This document shows positions 34,248-42,317 of a DNA stretch of 47,331 nt, in pieces. The stretch's first letter is position 1; each line of letters opens with the position of its first letter. The position numbers and the translations under genes were made by a program. Below the pieces are notes generated by a model that worked only from the letters and a program-made list of their open reading frames with translations, was not told where the DNA came from and ran no database searches. The stretch comes from an uncultured Acidimicrobiales bacterium. GTDB taxonomy: Bacteria > Actinomycetota > Acidimicrobiia > Acidimicrobiales > SHLQ01. The stretch covers positions 1 to 47,331 of the forward strand of contig CALKGG010000017.1 in assembly GCA_938084885.1 (NCBI GenBank), given 5' to 3'.

Positions 34248-34323
34248 GCGGCTGGCGCAATGGCCTTGGGGTCAGTCTCCACCGGGGTGGTGACTCCATC
34301 GTGCCGAAGCCCGCGCCAGCCGC
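34248..34323 (-). promoter_or_regulatory. Structured element upstream of nrdJ, candidate cis-regulatory RNA
   Basis: An 11-bp perfect inverted repeat (34248-34258 with 34313-34323) encloses a second hairpin (34274-34295, AGUC-A-CCAC-CCCG-GUGG-A-GACU in RNA, eight pairs with one A-A mismatch). On the nrdJ strand it ends 90 bases before the start codon. A cobalamin riboswitch would be the expected family beside a B12 enzyme, but I cannot find the conserved B12 box or riboswitch core. The orientation is not proven, and the element could serve the divergent gene at 34466. Confidence 0.45.
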
Positions 34324-34398
34324 ACCGATGAGGATAGGGACACTGCGCTGTGTAAGAAAAGGGGACGAGCTGTTGATATCCGGTGGATTTGTTCACAG

Positions 34399-34407
34399 TT
34401 ATCCACA
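34399..34407 (+). promoter_or_regulatory. DnaA box
   Basis: TTATCCACA is an exact match to the classical 9-mer DnaA box. It lies in the 308-bp gap between nrdJ and the divergent RibD-C gene, which otherwise holds only the structured element and presumably both promoters. DnaA control of ribonucleotide reductase genes is known in other bacteria. A single box is not an origin. Confidence 0.6.
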
Positions 34408-34465
34408 TGTTCGCTCGATTGACTGAGGCGGCTGGCTGGTGGTCGACGCGATATCGTTGCGCCGT

Positions 34466-35218
34466 ATGGAGCAAATTTTCCCCAGTCCTGTGGACGACGT
34501 CGATCCGCGAACGCTCCTCGAGTCTGAAAAACGGCCTGCGCACGCGAAACGCCCGTGGCTGATGTGCAACATGATCTCGAGTGTGGATGGCGCAATCTCG
34601 GTCGACGGGGTTTCGGGAGCGCTTGGAGGCCCCGGAGATCGAGCCATCTTCTCGGCAATCCGTGCGCTCGCCGACGTGATCGTGGTCGCATCGGGAACGG
34701 TCATTGCGGAGAATTATCGAAAACCACAGACTGCGCCAGACATACAACAGGTGCGCATTGCTCGGGGCCAAGCAGCGCTCCCTCGAATCGCGATCGTCAG
34801 CAGCAGCCTGGCAATCGATCCGAATCATCGTGTCTTCGACCCCGACGCACCGCCCATCGTTGTGACCCACGCTGGGTCTCCAGCTGAGCGGCGTGTTGCA
34901 CTCGCCGACGTCGCCGAGGTAGTGATTGCGGGTGATGACGAAGTGGACCTCCAACTCGCGTTGGAGCTCTTGGGAAGCCAAGGCGCCAACGTGGCGCTAC
35001 TGGAAGGCGGCCCCACGCTCAACGGCGCATTCGCTGACGCAGACCTGATCGATGAGTGGTGTCTATCGAGCGCGCCGATGATCGTCGGCGGCACGAGTGG
35101 TCGGGCCGTGACGTCCAGTCACATGTTCGAACCACGGCGCTATTCGCTGACCCGAACGCTGCATGAGGAGGGCACGCTGTTTCACCGGTACGTTCGGGTT
35201 GGTCGCCTGAGCGAGTAG
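34466..35218 (+). CDS. RibD C-terminal-domain (dihydrofolate reductase-like) reductase
   Basis: The 250-residue protein is a stand-alone RibD_C domain with the dihydrofolate reductase fold. The motifs are RPWLMCNMISSVDGAIS, ADVIVVASGTVIAENY, and LLEGGPTLNGAF. Such proteins in actinobacteria reduce the riboflavin intermediate 5-amino-6-ribosylaminouracil phosphate or other pyrimidine-like substrates using NADPH. No deaminase domain or other rib gene is nearby, so the substrate is not certain. The ATG at 34466 (MEQIFPSPVD) is preferred over a GTG nine codons earlier. It diverges from nrdJ and converges with the LysM gene. Confidence 0.8.
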   Translation: MEQIFPSPVDDVDPRTLLESEKRPAHAKRPWLMCNMISSVDGAISVDGVSGALGGPGDRAIFSAIRALADVIVVASGTVIAENYRKPQTAPDIQQVRIARGQAALPRIAIVSSSLAIDPNHRVFDPDAPPIVVTHAGSPAERRVALADVAEVVIAGDDEVDLQLALELLGSQGANVALLEGGPTLNGAFADADLIDEWCLSSAPMIVGGTSGRAVTSSHMFEPRRYSLTRTLHEEGTLFHRYVRVGRLSE

Positions 35219-35352
35219 CCCACTCGCCTATCGATAACGGTCGAAGCCACGCCAGGGCCCGACTGCCAGTTGGGTTGTTGCCTAGCTTCTGGGCGCGTGA
35301 CACACCCACGCGTGGCGCTCGCCATGAGCTCGGGAAGATCACCATGGCCCAT

Positions 35353-35754
35353 CTACCGCCGGATCATGGCATGGTCGATAATCAGCTGTTGACCCACATC
35401 GATTTGTGACCCGCCCGCAATCTCTTGGAGGGCATCGACCAAGGGTCGGACATCTTCACCGGGTAACGCAATCGCGCTTGCAATTTCCCACAGCGTGTCG
35501 CCGGGCTGCACGACATAGATCTCGATCGTGTCAGTAATCTCGGAGGACTCTGAAACTGCGGAGATGCGACCGCTCGCTGCGACGTCGCTGCCGAACCCAA
35601 TGACCGCCGCCATCACGATGACAACGACAACAACGACCGTACCGACGCCGATCTTGCGGCGTTCTGGCACGGCGTGCCCAGACGTTTGGTCGTTCGTGAC
35701 GTAACGAGCGGGAATGTAACGATCGTGTTGTTGAAGTTCGTAGGTCATGTACAT
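35353..35754 (-). CDS. Single-pass membrane protein with extracellular LysM domain, probable SOS cell division inhibitor
   Basis: The 133-residue protein has a basic cytoplasmic N-terminus, one transmembrane helix (VGTVVVVVVIVMAAVIGF), and a C-terminal LysM domain (IYVVQPGDTLWEIASAIALP through QLIIDHAM) that should bind peptidoglycan. The same layout next to lexA is seen in YneA (Bacillus), SosA (Staphylococcus) and ChiZ (Mycobacterium), which delay division during DNA damage. That role is inferred here from architecture and position. The ATG at 35754 has an aggag site seven bases upstream. The gene diverges from lexA, but its 5' leader of about 200 bp is long. Confidence 0.8.
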   Translation of the reverse strand: MYMTYELQQHDRYIPARYVTNDQTSGHAVPERRKIGVGTVVVVVVIVMAAVIGFGSDVAASGRISAVSESSEITDTIEIYVVQPGDTLWEIASAIALPGEDVRPLVDALQEIAGGSQIDVGQQLIIDHAMIRR

Positions 35755-35963
35755 CAGTATTCTCCTGGGGTGTGACAACGGATCAGGACGCTTGTTGACT
35801 CAGGCCTAAACGCCTGTGAAATCAAGCATTTCTCGAGGTCGCTGACGTTTCCGACGCCGGCAAGCCTCATCCCGGTACCACCCTTCCCCACAGTTTCTCG
35901 CCACGCCGCTGGGCGGCGAAGCCGAGAAATCCGGAGGATCCTTGACCGGGTACGGTTGTTCGG
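35755..35963. other. Gap between the LysM gene and the LexA sites, with two hairpins
   Basis: No gene is supported in this stretch. It contains a caggc/gcctg hairpin (35801-35816) and a nested hairpin with arms tttctcg and cgagaaa around cgccgc/gcggcg (35894-35929). If the LysM gene is transcribed from the LexA-site region, both hairpins would be in its leader. An alternative is a small RNA. Confidence 0.4.
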
Positions 35964-35977
35964 CGAACATGTGTTTG
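35964..35977. promoter_or_regulatory. LexA (SOS) box 1
   Basis: cgaacatgtgtttg fits CGAAC-N4-GTTCG with one mismatch. It overlaps the -35 element of the lexA promoter. Confidence 0.72.
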
Positions 35978-36003
35978 GCGAACTTCCGTTCCCCAGTTAT
36001 AGT
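35975..36003 (+). promoter_or_regulatory. lexA promoter
   Basis: The -35 element ttggcg (35975-35980) and the -10 element tatagt (35998-36003) are separated by 17 bp. The start codon is about 97 bp after the -10 element. LexA-box-like sites overlap the -35 element, fill the spacer and lie just downstream of the -10, which is what autorepression by LexA would need. Confidence 0.65.
35979..35992. promoter_or_regulatory. LexA (SOS) box 2
   Basis: cgaacttccgttcc keeps the GAAC-N4-GTTC core exactly and sits in the spacer of the lexA promoter. Confidence 0.6.
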
Positions 36004-36004
36004 A

Positions 36005-36018
36005 CGAACAGTTGTACG
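36005..36018. promoter_or_regulatory. LexA (SOS) box 3
   Basis: cgaacagttgtacg differs from the box ahead of recA (cgaacagttgttcg) at one base and lies just after the -10 element. Confidence 0.72.
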
Positions 36019-36033
36019 ACACAACCTCGAACT

Positions 36034-36047
36034 CGAAAGTTTGTTCG
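36034..36047. promoter_or_regulatory. LexA (SOS) box 4
   Basis: cgaaagtttgttcg fits CGAAC-N4-GTTCG with one mismatch in the left half. It is followed by tcgatcga. Confidence 0.55.
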
Positions 36048-36099
36048 ATCGATACAACCGCACCCCACGACTAGCCATTTGGCACGAAAGAGACACGAC

Positions 36100-36732
36100 A
36101 TGAGCGGCACGAACCTCACCGAACGCCAGCAGGGCATCCTTGATTTCATCGATCACGAGAATCGGGAACGCGGGTACCCGCCGTCGGTTCGCGAGATCGG
36201 CCAGGCCGTCGGCCTCACCTCACCATCGACCGTGCACAGCCACCTCAACACGCTGCAAAAACTCGGCTACCTTCGCCGAGACCCATCGAAGCCTCGCGCT
36301 ATCGAGGTTCGCTACGATCCCAACTCAGGAGCGGTGATGGAGCGAGCTGCCGTGACACACGTCCCGCTCGTTGGTGATGTCGCAGCGGGCACTGACGTCT
36401 TAGCCCATGAGAACGTCGAAGAACTCATGCCCCTACCAACCGAATTCACCGGCGACGGCGAGCTCTACATGCTTCGCGTACGTGGCACATCGATGATCAA
36501 CGCCGGAATTCACGACGGCGACTTTGTGGTGGTTTCGCGCCGCGACACGGCCACCAACGGCGAGATTGTAATTGCGGGTATTCCCGGCGAAGAAGCCACG
36601 GTCAAGACCTACACCGCAACGGGCAACACGGTGACCTTGCTCCCTGCCAACGACGACCTCGAACCAATGGTGTACGACGCTGGCGAAGTTCAAGTGTTTG
36701 GCAAGGTCGTCACTGTCTTACGCCGCTACTAG
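36100..36732 (+). CDS. lexA: LexA repressor, SOS regulator
   Basis: The 210-residue repressor has an N-terminal winged helix (TERQQGILDFIDHE through VGLTSPSTVHSHLNTLQKLG) and a C-terminal self-cleavage domain. The cleavage site is Ala-Gly in GDVAAGTDVL, and the catalytic pair is Ser in RGTSMINAGIHDGD and Lys in EATVKTYTA. RecA on single-stranded DNA triggers cleavage and releases the SOS genes. It begins at ATG 36100, behind gaaagaga. Four LexA-like boxes precede it, indicating self-control. A duplication of the gene's last codons follows directly after the stop codon. Confidence 0.96.
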   Translation: MSGTNLTERQQGILDFIDHENRERGYPPSVREIGQAVGLTSPSTVHSHLNTLQKLGYLRRDPSKPRAIEVRYDPNSGAVMERAAVTHVPLVGDVAAGTDVLAHENVEELMPLPTEFTGDGELYMLRVRGTSMINAGIHDGDFVVVSRRDTATNGEIVIAGIPGEEATVKTYTATGNTVTLLPANDDLEPMVYDAGEVQVFGKVVTVLRRY

Positions 36733-36756
36733 CGGTAGTACGCCGCTACTAGCGGC
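36719..36756. repeat. 20-bp tandem duplication spanning the lexA stop codon
   Basis: tacgccgctactagcggtag is present at 36719-36738 and again, for its first 17-18 bases, from 36739. The first copy contains the final codons and the stop of lexA. Each copy contains a ccgct-act-agcgg hairpin, which may help terminate transcription. Confidence 0.75.
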
Positions 36757-36776
36757 CCGAGCCGCGTGATTACGGG

Positions 36777-37844
36777 CTACACCCCGGTGACGAGCAGGTC
36801 CTCTAGCGCAGCGTATGTGCCAACGAGTTTGGTCGCCTCGATGTGTTCGTTCTTGGTGTGGGCGAGCGTCGCCTCGCCCGGACCAAAGTTCACCGCCGGG
36901 ATTCCCATCTCACTGAAGAACGCAACATCGGTCCAACCGAGCTTGGCTCGCACGATCAGGTTGTTGCGTCCAGTGAGCGACGCCATAAGTGGATGTCGAA
37001 GATCGGGCTTTGCCGCTGGCGACAGGTCGACGATCTCAAAGCTGTCGCCCTCATCCATGAACGGCTCGATCACCGAACGCATATGCACCTCGGCCTCGGC
37101 ACTTGTCCGATCCGGCGCAAATCGATGGTTGACGGTCAGCTTGACTGCGTCCGGCACCACATTGCCTGCGACGCCCCCATCGACAAAGACCGCTTGCATT
37201 GCCTCCCGATAGGTGCACCCGTCGATGACTGGCTCGCGATGTTCATACGCTTCGAGCGCCGACAGCAACCCACCGAGACGATGAATAGCGTTTCGTCCCA
37301 TCCACGGCCGGGCAGTGTGGGCGCGCTTGCCGTTGAGCGTGACGACCGCCCGCATCGTGCCCTGACAGCCCGCCTCAACAACCGCACCGGTCGGCTCGCC
37401 GAGGATTGCGACGTCGGCATGCAAATACTCGGGGATTTCGGCGAAGAGCTCTCGAAGCCCGTTGTGCTCAAGTGCGACCTCCTCGCGGGCATAAAAGACA
37501 TACGTGACGTCAACGGCTGGCTCGGTGATGTTCCTGGCGAGCTCGATCATGACCGCCAAGCCGCCCTTCATATCGGATGCGCCGAGGCCATAGAGCGTGT
37601 CGCCCTCGAAACGTGCCGTGGCGTTACCGTTGGCCGGAACCGTGTCGAGGTGGCCGCCGATCGCCACCCGATACTTCCGATCGAGGTTGGTCCGGGCCAC
37701 GATGTTGTCACCCACACGGATGACTTCGAGACCATCGATACCGGTGAGTTCCGCGTGGAGCCAGTGCGCAAGGCCTGCCTCGTTGAAGCTCTCGGACGGA
37801 ACGTCGATCAGGTCGGCGGTGAGTTGCATCAACGGGTGAGTCAT
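36777..37844 (-). CDS. dapE: Succinyl-diaminopimelate desuccinylase
   Basis: This M20-family metallopeptidase (355 residues) removes succinate from N-succinyl-LL-diaminopimelate in lysine and peptidoglycan precursor synthesis. The zinc-ligand motifs are visible: GGHLDTVPANG, LYGLGASDMKGGLAV, YAREEVALEHNGL, and FGPGEATLAHTKNEHI near the end. The dimerisation domain begins near QGTMRAVVTLNGKRAHTARP. It is the last gene of a leftward set with dapC and dapF, 46 bp behind dapC. The neighbouring genes make it DapE rather than a general M20 deacylase. Confidence 0.9.
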   Translation of the reverse strand: MTHPLMQLTADLIDVPSESFNEAGLAHWLHAELTGIDGLEVIRVGDNIVARTNLDRKYRVAIGGHLDTVPANGNATARFEGDTLYGLGASDMKGGLAVMIELARNITEPAVDVTYVFYAREEVALEHNGLRELFAEIPEYLHADVAILGEPTGAVVEAGCQGTMRAVVTLNGKRAHTARPWMGRNAIHRLGGLLSALEAYEHREPVIDGCTYREAMQAVFVDGGVAGNVVPDAVKLTVNHRFAPDRTSAEAEVHMRSVIEPFMDEGDSFEIVDLSPAAKPDLRHPLMASLTGRNNLIVRAKLGWTDVAFFSEMGIPAVNFGPGEATLAHTKNEHIEATKLVGTYAALEDLLVTGV

Positions 37845-37890
37845 GGTCCACAGGCTATACGTGTACAGCCAGCGTGGCCCGATCGACCCG

Positions 37891-38991
37891 CTAGCCCAGG
37901 CGGCGGCTCAGCTCGCGAATCGACTCGTCTGATTGGACCACAGCAACCCGGATGTAGTCGCTACCGTCTTGCCCGTAGAACTCGCCCGGAGAGACGATCA
38001 AACCTGCCGTGTTCGCAAGCCGCGTCGCCAATTCCCAAGCCCCCTCGGGGGCCGGCGCCCACAGGTAGAAGCCGCCTCCGGGCATCGGCGCAGTGACACC
38101 TGCGGTGGCGAGGAAGTCGATCATGTCGTGCAGCCGCTGACGGTAGACCGCACGCTGAGCGTCGACATGGCTTTGGTCTCGGAGGGCAACAGCGGTCGCC
38201 CACTGCGACGGGCCGGGGACGAGCAAGCCCAGGTGCTTGCGAATCTCTCGGAACCAGTGCACAAGCTCGGGATCACCGGCATAGAAGCCAGCGCGTACAC
38301 CAGCAAAGTTGGATCGCTTCGACAGGCTATGGATGGCGACGACACCTTCGATGCCGTGGTTGACAATGGTGTCTGCCGGCCCGTCCCACGTGAACTCGAT
38401 GTAACACTCATCGGAGATGACCGGGATGCCGTGACGGCGCCCCCATTCGGCGACCTCGCCAAGGTCTTGGATCGCGCCCGTTGGGTTGCCGGGGCTGTTC
38501 ACCCACAACATCGAGGCCCGAGCAATGTCCTTCGCGTCGAGAGCATCGAGATCCATCTTCCAATCGCCATCGAGCGGCACAGCCACGGCACGCCCGTGTG
38601 CCAACTCGGCTCCCATTGCATAGCTTGGGTAGCTAATCGACGGATACAGCACCGTGTCCTTGTCAGGATTGCGGTGACGCAGCCAATGCGGAGCGCCAAC
38701 AACGAACTCTTTCAACCCAACGGTTGCCCCAATCTGGTCAGCGTCAATCTCGGCACCGAACTGCGAAGACATCCAGTCGCGAGCTGCTTCACGAAAGCCC
38801 AACGTGCCAACCGCAGGCGGGTACCCGCGCTCAAGACCCGAGTTCGCGAGCGCATCGATCGCTGCCGCTGGCGGCGCATCGTGCGGCGCACCGATCGACA
38901 TGTCTATGGCGCTACCGAACCTCTCGACCGCGACTGCGCGAAGGTCGTGTAGGCGGTCGTACGGATACGGGGGCAACCCAAATGGCTTCAT
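37891..38991 (-). CDS. dapC: N-succinyldiaminopimelate aminotransferase
   Basis: The 366-residue class I/II PLP aminotransferase carries WVNSPGNPTGA, PVISDECYIEFTW, and the PLP-lysine motif IHSLSKRSNFAGVRAGF, with an RVAVVQSDE carboxylate-binding arginine near the end. DapC converts N-succinyl-2-amino-6-ketopimelate to N-succinyl-LL-diaminopimelate, which DapE then hydrolyses. The assignment rests on its position ahead of dapE and on similarity to actinobacterial DapC. It starts at ATG 38991 (MKPFGLPPYPYDRL). Confidence 0.87.
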   Translation of the reverse strand: MKPFGLPPYPYDRLHDLRAVAVERFGSAIDMSIGAPHDAPPAAAIDALANSGLERGYPPAVGTLGFREAARDWMSSQFGAEIDADQIGATVGLKEFVVGAPHWLRHRNPDKDTVLYPSISYPSYAMGAELAHGRAVAVPLDGDWKMDLDALDAKDIARASMLWVNSPGNPTGAIQDLGEVAEWGRRHGIPVISDECYIEFTWDGPADTIVNHGIEGVVAIHSLSKRSNFAGVRAGFYAGDPELVHWFREIRKHLGLLVPGPSQWATAVALRDQSHVDAQRAVYRQRLHDMIDFLATAGVTAPMPGGGFYLWAPAPEGAWELATRLANTAGLIVSPGEFYGQDGSDYIRVAVVQSDESIRELSRRLG

Positions 38992-39087
38992 GGCCTCAGC
39001 TTATTGGCGCGGCTGGCCTCCGCTATTGCACAACGTCGCGGACTTCGCGTTCGACACTCGCACGGTCGGAGCGTGTCTGGTTCGGGA

Positions 39088-40485
39088 CTAGCTGGACTCG
39101 CTTGTGGCTTCCCACGGCTCGGGCACAACCTCGGGTACAGCGTCTGCGCCAGACAACCACTCGGCGAGCCGACCCTTTGAGTCCGGATCGAGGCGGGCCC
39201 GAATCACCATGCCGATATCGGACGTGGTCTCGCTCAACACTTGGCCCTCGCGATGGATCTTTGCGAGCACATCGCCACGGTCATAGGGCACCGTCAACTC
39301 CACAAGTTCGGTCATTGACCGCAACCGGTCGCTCAACACGTCGAGTACGCCGTCGATGCCAACGCCGTCCTTGGCCGACACCGCAACCGACCCAGGGAAG
39401 CGGCTCATCAGGCCGCTCACGTCAGGATTGAGATCGGTCTTGTTGAAGATCATGACCTCGGGAACGTCTTGGGCACCGATTGCGTGCAACGTGCGGCGGA
39501 CCGCGTCGATGTTTCCCTGCACATCGGGGGCTGACGCATCGACAACATGGAGTAACAGGTCGGCGTCGATGACGACGTCGAGCGTGCTCTTGAATGCCTC
39601 GACCAGCTGGGTCGGGAGCTTGCGAACAAAACCGACGGTGTCGGTGAGAAACAGCACCTCACCTCCCGGCAGCGCAAGTTTGCGCGTCGTTGCGTCGAGC
39701 GTCGCGAACAAACGATCTTCTGCCAGCACACCCGCGTCGGTGAGCTGGTTGAGCACCGTCGACTTGCCGGCATTCGTATAGCCAACCAACGCAACGCGGC
39801 GGTTCGACGTCTTCTTGCGAGCCTTTGACTGCACCTCACGGTTTTTGGCGAGCTTGCGCAACTCGTCTTCGAGCTTGTGAACGCGGCGCACCAGCCGTCG
39901 ACGGTCGACTTCGAGCTGGGTTTCACCCGGTCCTCGAGTGCCGATACCGCCACCTTGCTGCGAGAACGTTCGGCTGGCGCTGCGCAACCGGGGCAGACGA
40001 TATTTCAGCTGCGCGAGCTCAACCTGGGCCTTACCTTCGGTGCTCGATGCGTTCTGGGCAAAGATGTCGAGGATGACCGCCGTCCGATCGAGCGCTGATC
40101 GACCGAGAATCTTCTCGAGATTGCCCTGCTGAGCGGGCGACAGCTCGTCGTCAAACACGACCGTGTCGCTATCGACGGCGAGGGACATGTCTTTGATCTC
40201 TTGCGCTTTGCCCTTGCCCACATAGGTAGCCGGATCGGGGGCGCTGCGCCGTTGATGGATACGTCCTACCTCGTCGGCGCCAGCGGTGTCGACCAGCAAC
40301 GCCAGCTCATCGAGCGATGCGTCGGTTTCGTCGGCGCTACCGTCAGGCATCGTGACACCAACGAGAACGATTCGTTCGCGAAACGTCCTGTCGATGAGCC
40401 CAGAGGATTCGCCGCCATAGTCGCCAAACGCGCCACGATGGTCCGATCGAAGCTCGCCTGTTGAATGCGTGGAATCGTCACCCAC
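39088..40485 (-). CDS. hflX: GTPase HflX
   Basis: HflX is a ribosome-associated GTPase that splits stalled or stress-damaged ribosomes. The 465-residue protein has an N-terminal HflX domain (TYVGKGKAQEI and FDDELSPAQQGNLEK), the GTRGPGETQLE linker, and the GTPase core with GYTNAGKST (P-loop), TDTVGFVRKLP (G3), and NKTD (G4). Its likely GTG start at 40485 overlaps the dapF stop (GTGGGTGA), so it is translationally coupled. The frame is open further upstream into dapF, which I exclude. Confidence 0.93.
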   Translation of the reverse strand: MGDDSTHSTGELRSDHRGAFGDYGGESSGLIDRTFRERIVLVGVTMPDGSADETDASLDELALLVDTAGADEVGRIHQRRSAPDPATYVGKGKAQEIKDMSLAVDSDTVVFDDELSPAQQGNLEKILGRSALDRTAVILDIFAQNASSTEGKAQVELAQLKYRLPRLRSASRTFSQQGGGIGTRGPGETQLEVDRRRLVRRVHKLEDELRKLAKNREVQSKARKKTSNRRVALVGYTNAGKSTVLNQLTDAGVLAEDRLFATLDATTRKLALPGGEVLFLTDTVGFVRKLPTQLVEAFKSTLDVVIDADLLLHVVDASAPDVQGNIDAVRRTLHAIGAQDVPEVMIFNKTDLNPDVSGLMSRFPGSVAVSAKDGVGIDGVLDVLSDRLRSMTELVELTVPYDRGDVLAKIHREGQVLSETTSDIGMVIRARLDPDSKGRLAEWLSGADAVPEVVPEPWEATSESS

Positions 40486-41290
40486 GCGGGACCTCCAACG
40501 AAGCCACAAAGGTCGTTGGGCCACGCAAGATTGCGTGTGGACGCTCGGCGGTCATGACATCGACCACCGCTGCGCCTCCTGGCATTCGAACCGTGACGGG
40601 TGTGTTCACAAGACCCCATTCAAAGAAGCGTTGCGCAGACACCGTGGCGCCTGAGCCACAGGCCTGGGTGATGCCAGCGCCTCGCTCCCACACGAACAAG
40701 TCGAGCACATCATCACCCGCAACCTCAACCATGTGCACGTTCACCCCGTGAGGGAACCGTGCTTCGATCTGGGGGCCAACGTCGGCGAGGTCGATGGACC
40801 CCGGGTTTGTCGTGTGGATCACGACGTGGGGGTTCCCAACAGCGCCGATCGCCCATTGCTGAACGTCATGTAGGCCAGTAATTGCGTGAAGGAAGTCGTC
40901 ATCATTTGGCCGATCACCGGCACTCACGACACCCATGTCGACCGACGCGTGCGCCACGAGTGGGTCCCTGGTCGGTTCGAGCGTGCACTGGCGAACACCG
41001 GCGGGAGTATCGAGGTCGATGTCGAGCGTATGGACTCCTCGGCGCATCGCGATTGCCTGCACGAAGCATCGTGCGCCGTTGCCGGAGATCTCCGCGGTCG
41101 ACCCGTCGCTGTTGAACAGGGCCATCGTCACAATCGAGCCGCGGTCGATGCCAAAGATCAAACCATCGGCGCCGATGCCGGTCGATCGATCGCAAAGCTC
41201 GATTGCGAGCGCTGCTGAGTTGCCAGGAACGTCATCGACGAAGGTGACGAGGAAGTCGTTTCCGAGGCCGTGATGTTTGGTCAAATGCAC
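40478..41290 (-). CDS. dapF: Diaminopimelate epimerase
   Basis: The enzyme interconverts LL- and meso-diaminopimelate. The 270-residue protein has KHHGLGNDFLV at its start, the catalytic cysteines in ISGNGARCF and QACGSGATV, and the substrate segment VGNPHVVI. The GTG at 41290 is chosen because the family starts just before the HGLGNDF motif, although the frame is open into miaA. It lies 97 bp after miaA and overlaps hflX. Confidence 0.94.
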   Translation of the reverse strand: MHLTKHHGLGNDFLVTFVDDVPGNSAALAIELCDRSTGIGADGLIFGIDRGSIVTMALFNSDGSTAEISGNGARCFVQAIAMRRGVHTLDIDLDTPAGVRQCTLEPTRDPLVAHASVDMGVVSAGDRPNDDDFLHAITGLHDVQQWAIGAVGNPHVVIHTTNPGSIDLADVGPQIEARFPHGVNVHMVEVAGDDVLDLFVWERGAGITQACGSGATVSAQRFFEWGLVNTPVTVRMPGGAAVVDVMTAERPHAILRGPTTFVASLEVPRG

Positions 41291-41387
41291 GACTCCAGTA
41301 TGGACTGCGCCAAACCCAGTTATCGGTCTGGCATCGGGAAACTCGCTGGCATCGTGTGCTCGATGGCTTCCTCGCCCCAACCCGCGG

Positions 41388-42317
41388 TCAGTCTCGTGGG
41401 GCCATATACGAGATTGCGTCGTCACAGAAGTCGGTGGCACGTCTGTTCGAACCCAGATCAATCCAATGGATTCGAGGGTCCCGTTCGAACCATTTCATCT
41501 GTCGTCGGGCGAAACGTCGCGTCCGAACCTTTGCGGTTTCGAGGGCGTCATCGAGTGACACACCGTCTTCGATGTGGCTGAGCAACTCCCGGTAGCCAAG
41601 GGCTTGGCGTGCAGTCCGGCCAATCGGACGATCCCGATCGGCGAGACGTTCGACTTCTTCCAGAAATCCGTCGGTCATCTGGGTGTCGTAGCGACCGTTG
41701 ATGCGGTCGATCACCCGGTCCTTGTCCATACGGAGCCCAAGCAGCCGAAAAGCGGTATCTGGGTAGTCCGTCATTCCCGGCCCGAACGACGAGAATGGTT
41801 GACCGGAGCCGATCGTCACCTCAAGGGCCCGCACGAGTCGGCGTTCGTTGTTCGAGTCGATGCGAGACGCCGCGAGCGGGTCGAGATCGTGCAATCGTTC
41901 GAAGAGTTCGCTCGTCGACAGGTTGCTCGTTTCCAGCTCGGCGGCAACCTCGGGGTACTGACCCGGGAACGACAAGTCGTCGATCACCGAACGCAGGTAC
42001 AGCCCTGTTCCGCCAACGAGCACCGGGGTGGCACCCCTGGAGGAAATGTCGCTCGCAACGTTGCGCCATTCGGCCTGAAAGGTCGACACGGCAAAGTCGT
42101 CGGCTGGATCGGCAATGTCGATCAGATGGTGGCGAACCCGATTTTGTTCTTCAGCCGTTGGCTTTGCGGTACCGATGTCCATGTCGACGTACACTTGCAT
42201 CGAGTCGATCGACACGAGTTCGACCCCGTCGACCTGTTCGGCAATCGCCATCGCCAAACTCGACTTGCCCGAGGCGGTCGGACCAAGGATGCACAGCGGT
42301 GGGGCGTTCCACGTCAT
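41388..42317 (-). CDS. miaA: tRNA dimethylallyltransferase
   Basis: MiaA transfers a dimethylallyl group to A37 of tRNAs that read UNN codons. MiaB then methylthiolates it. The 309-residue protein shows the P-loop LGPTASGKSSLA, SIDSMQVYVDMDIGTAKP, HHLIDIADP, VLVGGTGLYLRSVI, and the tRNA-binding R-rich region KVRTRRFARRQMKWF. The length is normal. It starts by ATGA overlap with the unknown gene that separates it from miaB. Confidence 0.95.
   Translation of the reverse strand: MTWNAPPLCILGPTASGKSSLAMAIAEQVDGVELVSIDSMQVYVDMDIGTAKPTAEEQNRVRHHLIDIADPADDFAVSTFQAEWRNVASDISSRGATPVLVGGTGLYLRSVIDDLSFPGQYPEVAAELETSNLSTSELFERLHDLDPLAASRIDSNNERRLVRALEVTIGSGQPFSSFGPGMTDYPDTAFRLLGLRMDKDRVIDRINGRYDTQMTDGFLEEVERLADRDRPIGRTARQALGYRELLSHIEDGVSLDDALETAKVRTRRFARRQMKWFERDPRIHWIDLGSNRRATDFCDDAISYMAPRD

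Noticed and set aside
34158..34330. Cobalamin riboswitch ahead of nrdJ
   Set aside because: The region is structured, but I could not find the B12 box or the conserved core, so it is reported only as an unassigned element.
34399..34407. Replication origin
   Set aside because: A single DnaA box without a cluster, AT-rich stretch or dnaA/dnaN genes.
35806..36156. Leftward 116-codon frame across the lexA promoter
   Set aside because: It overlaps the lexA promoter, four LexA-like boxes and the start of lexA, and shows no domain.
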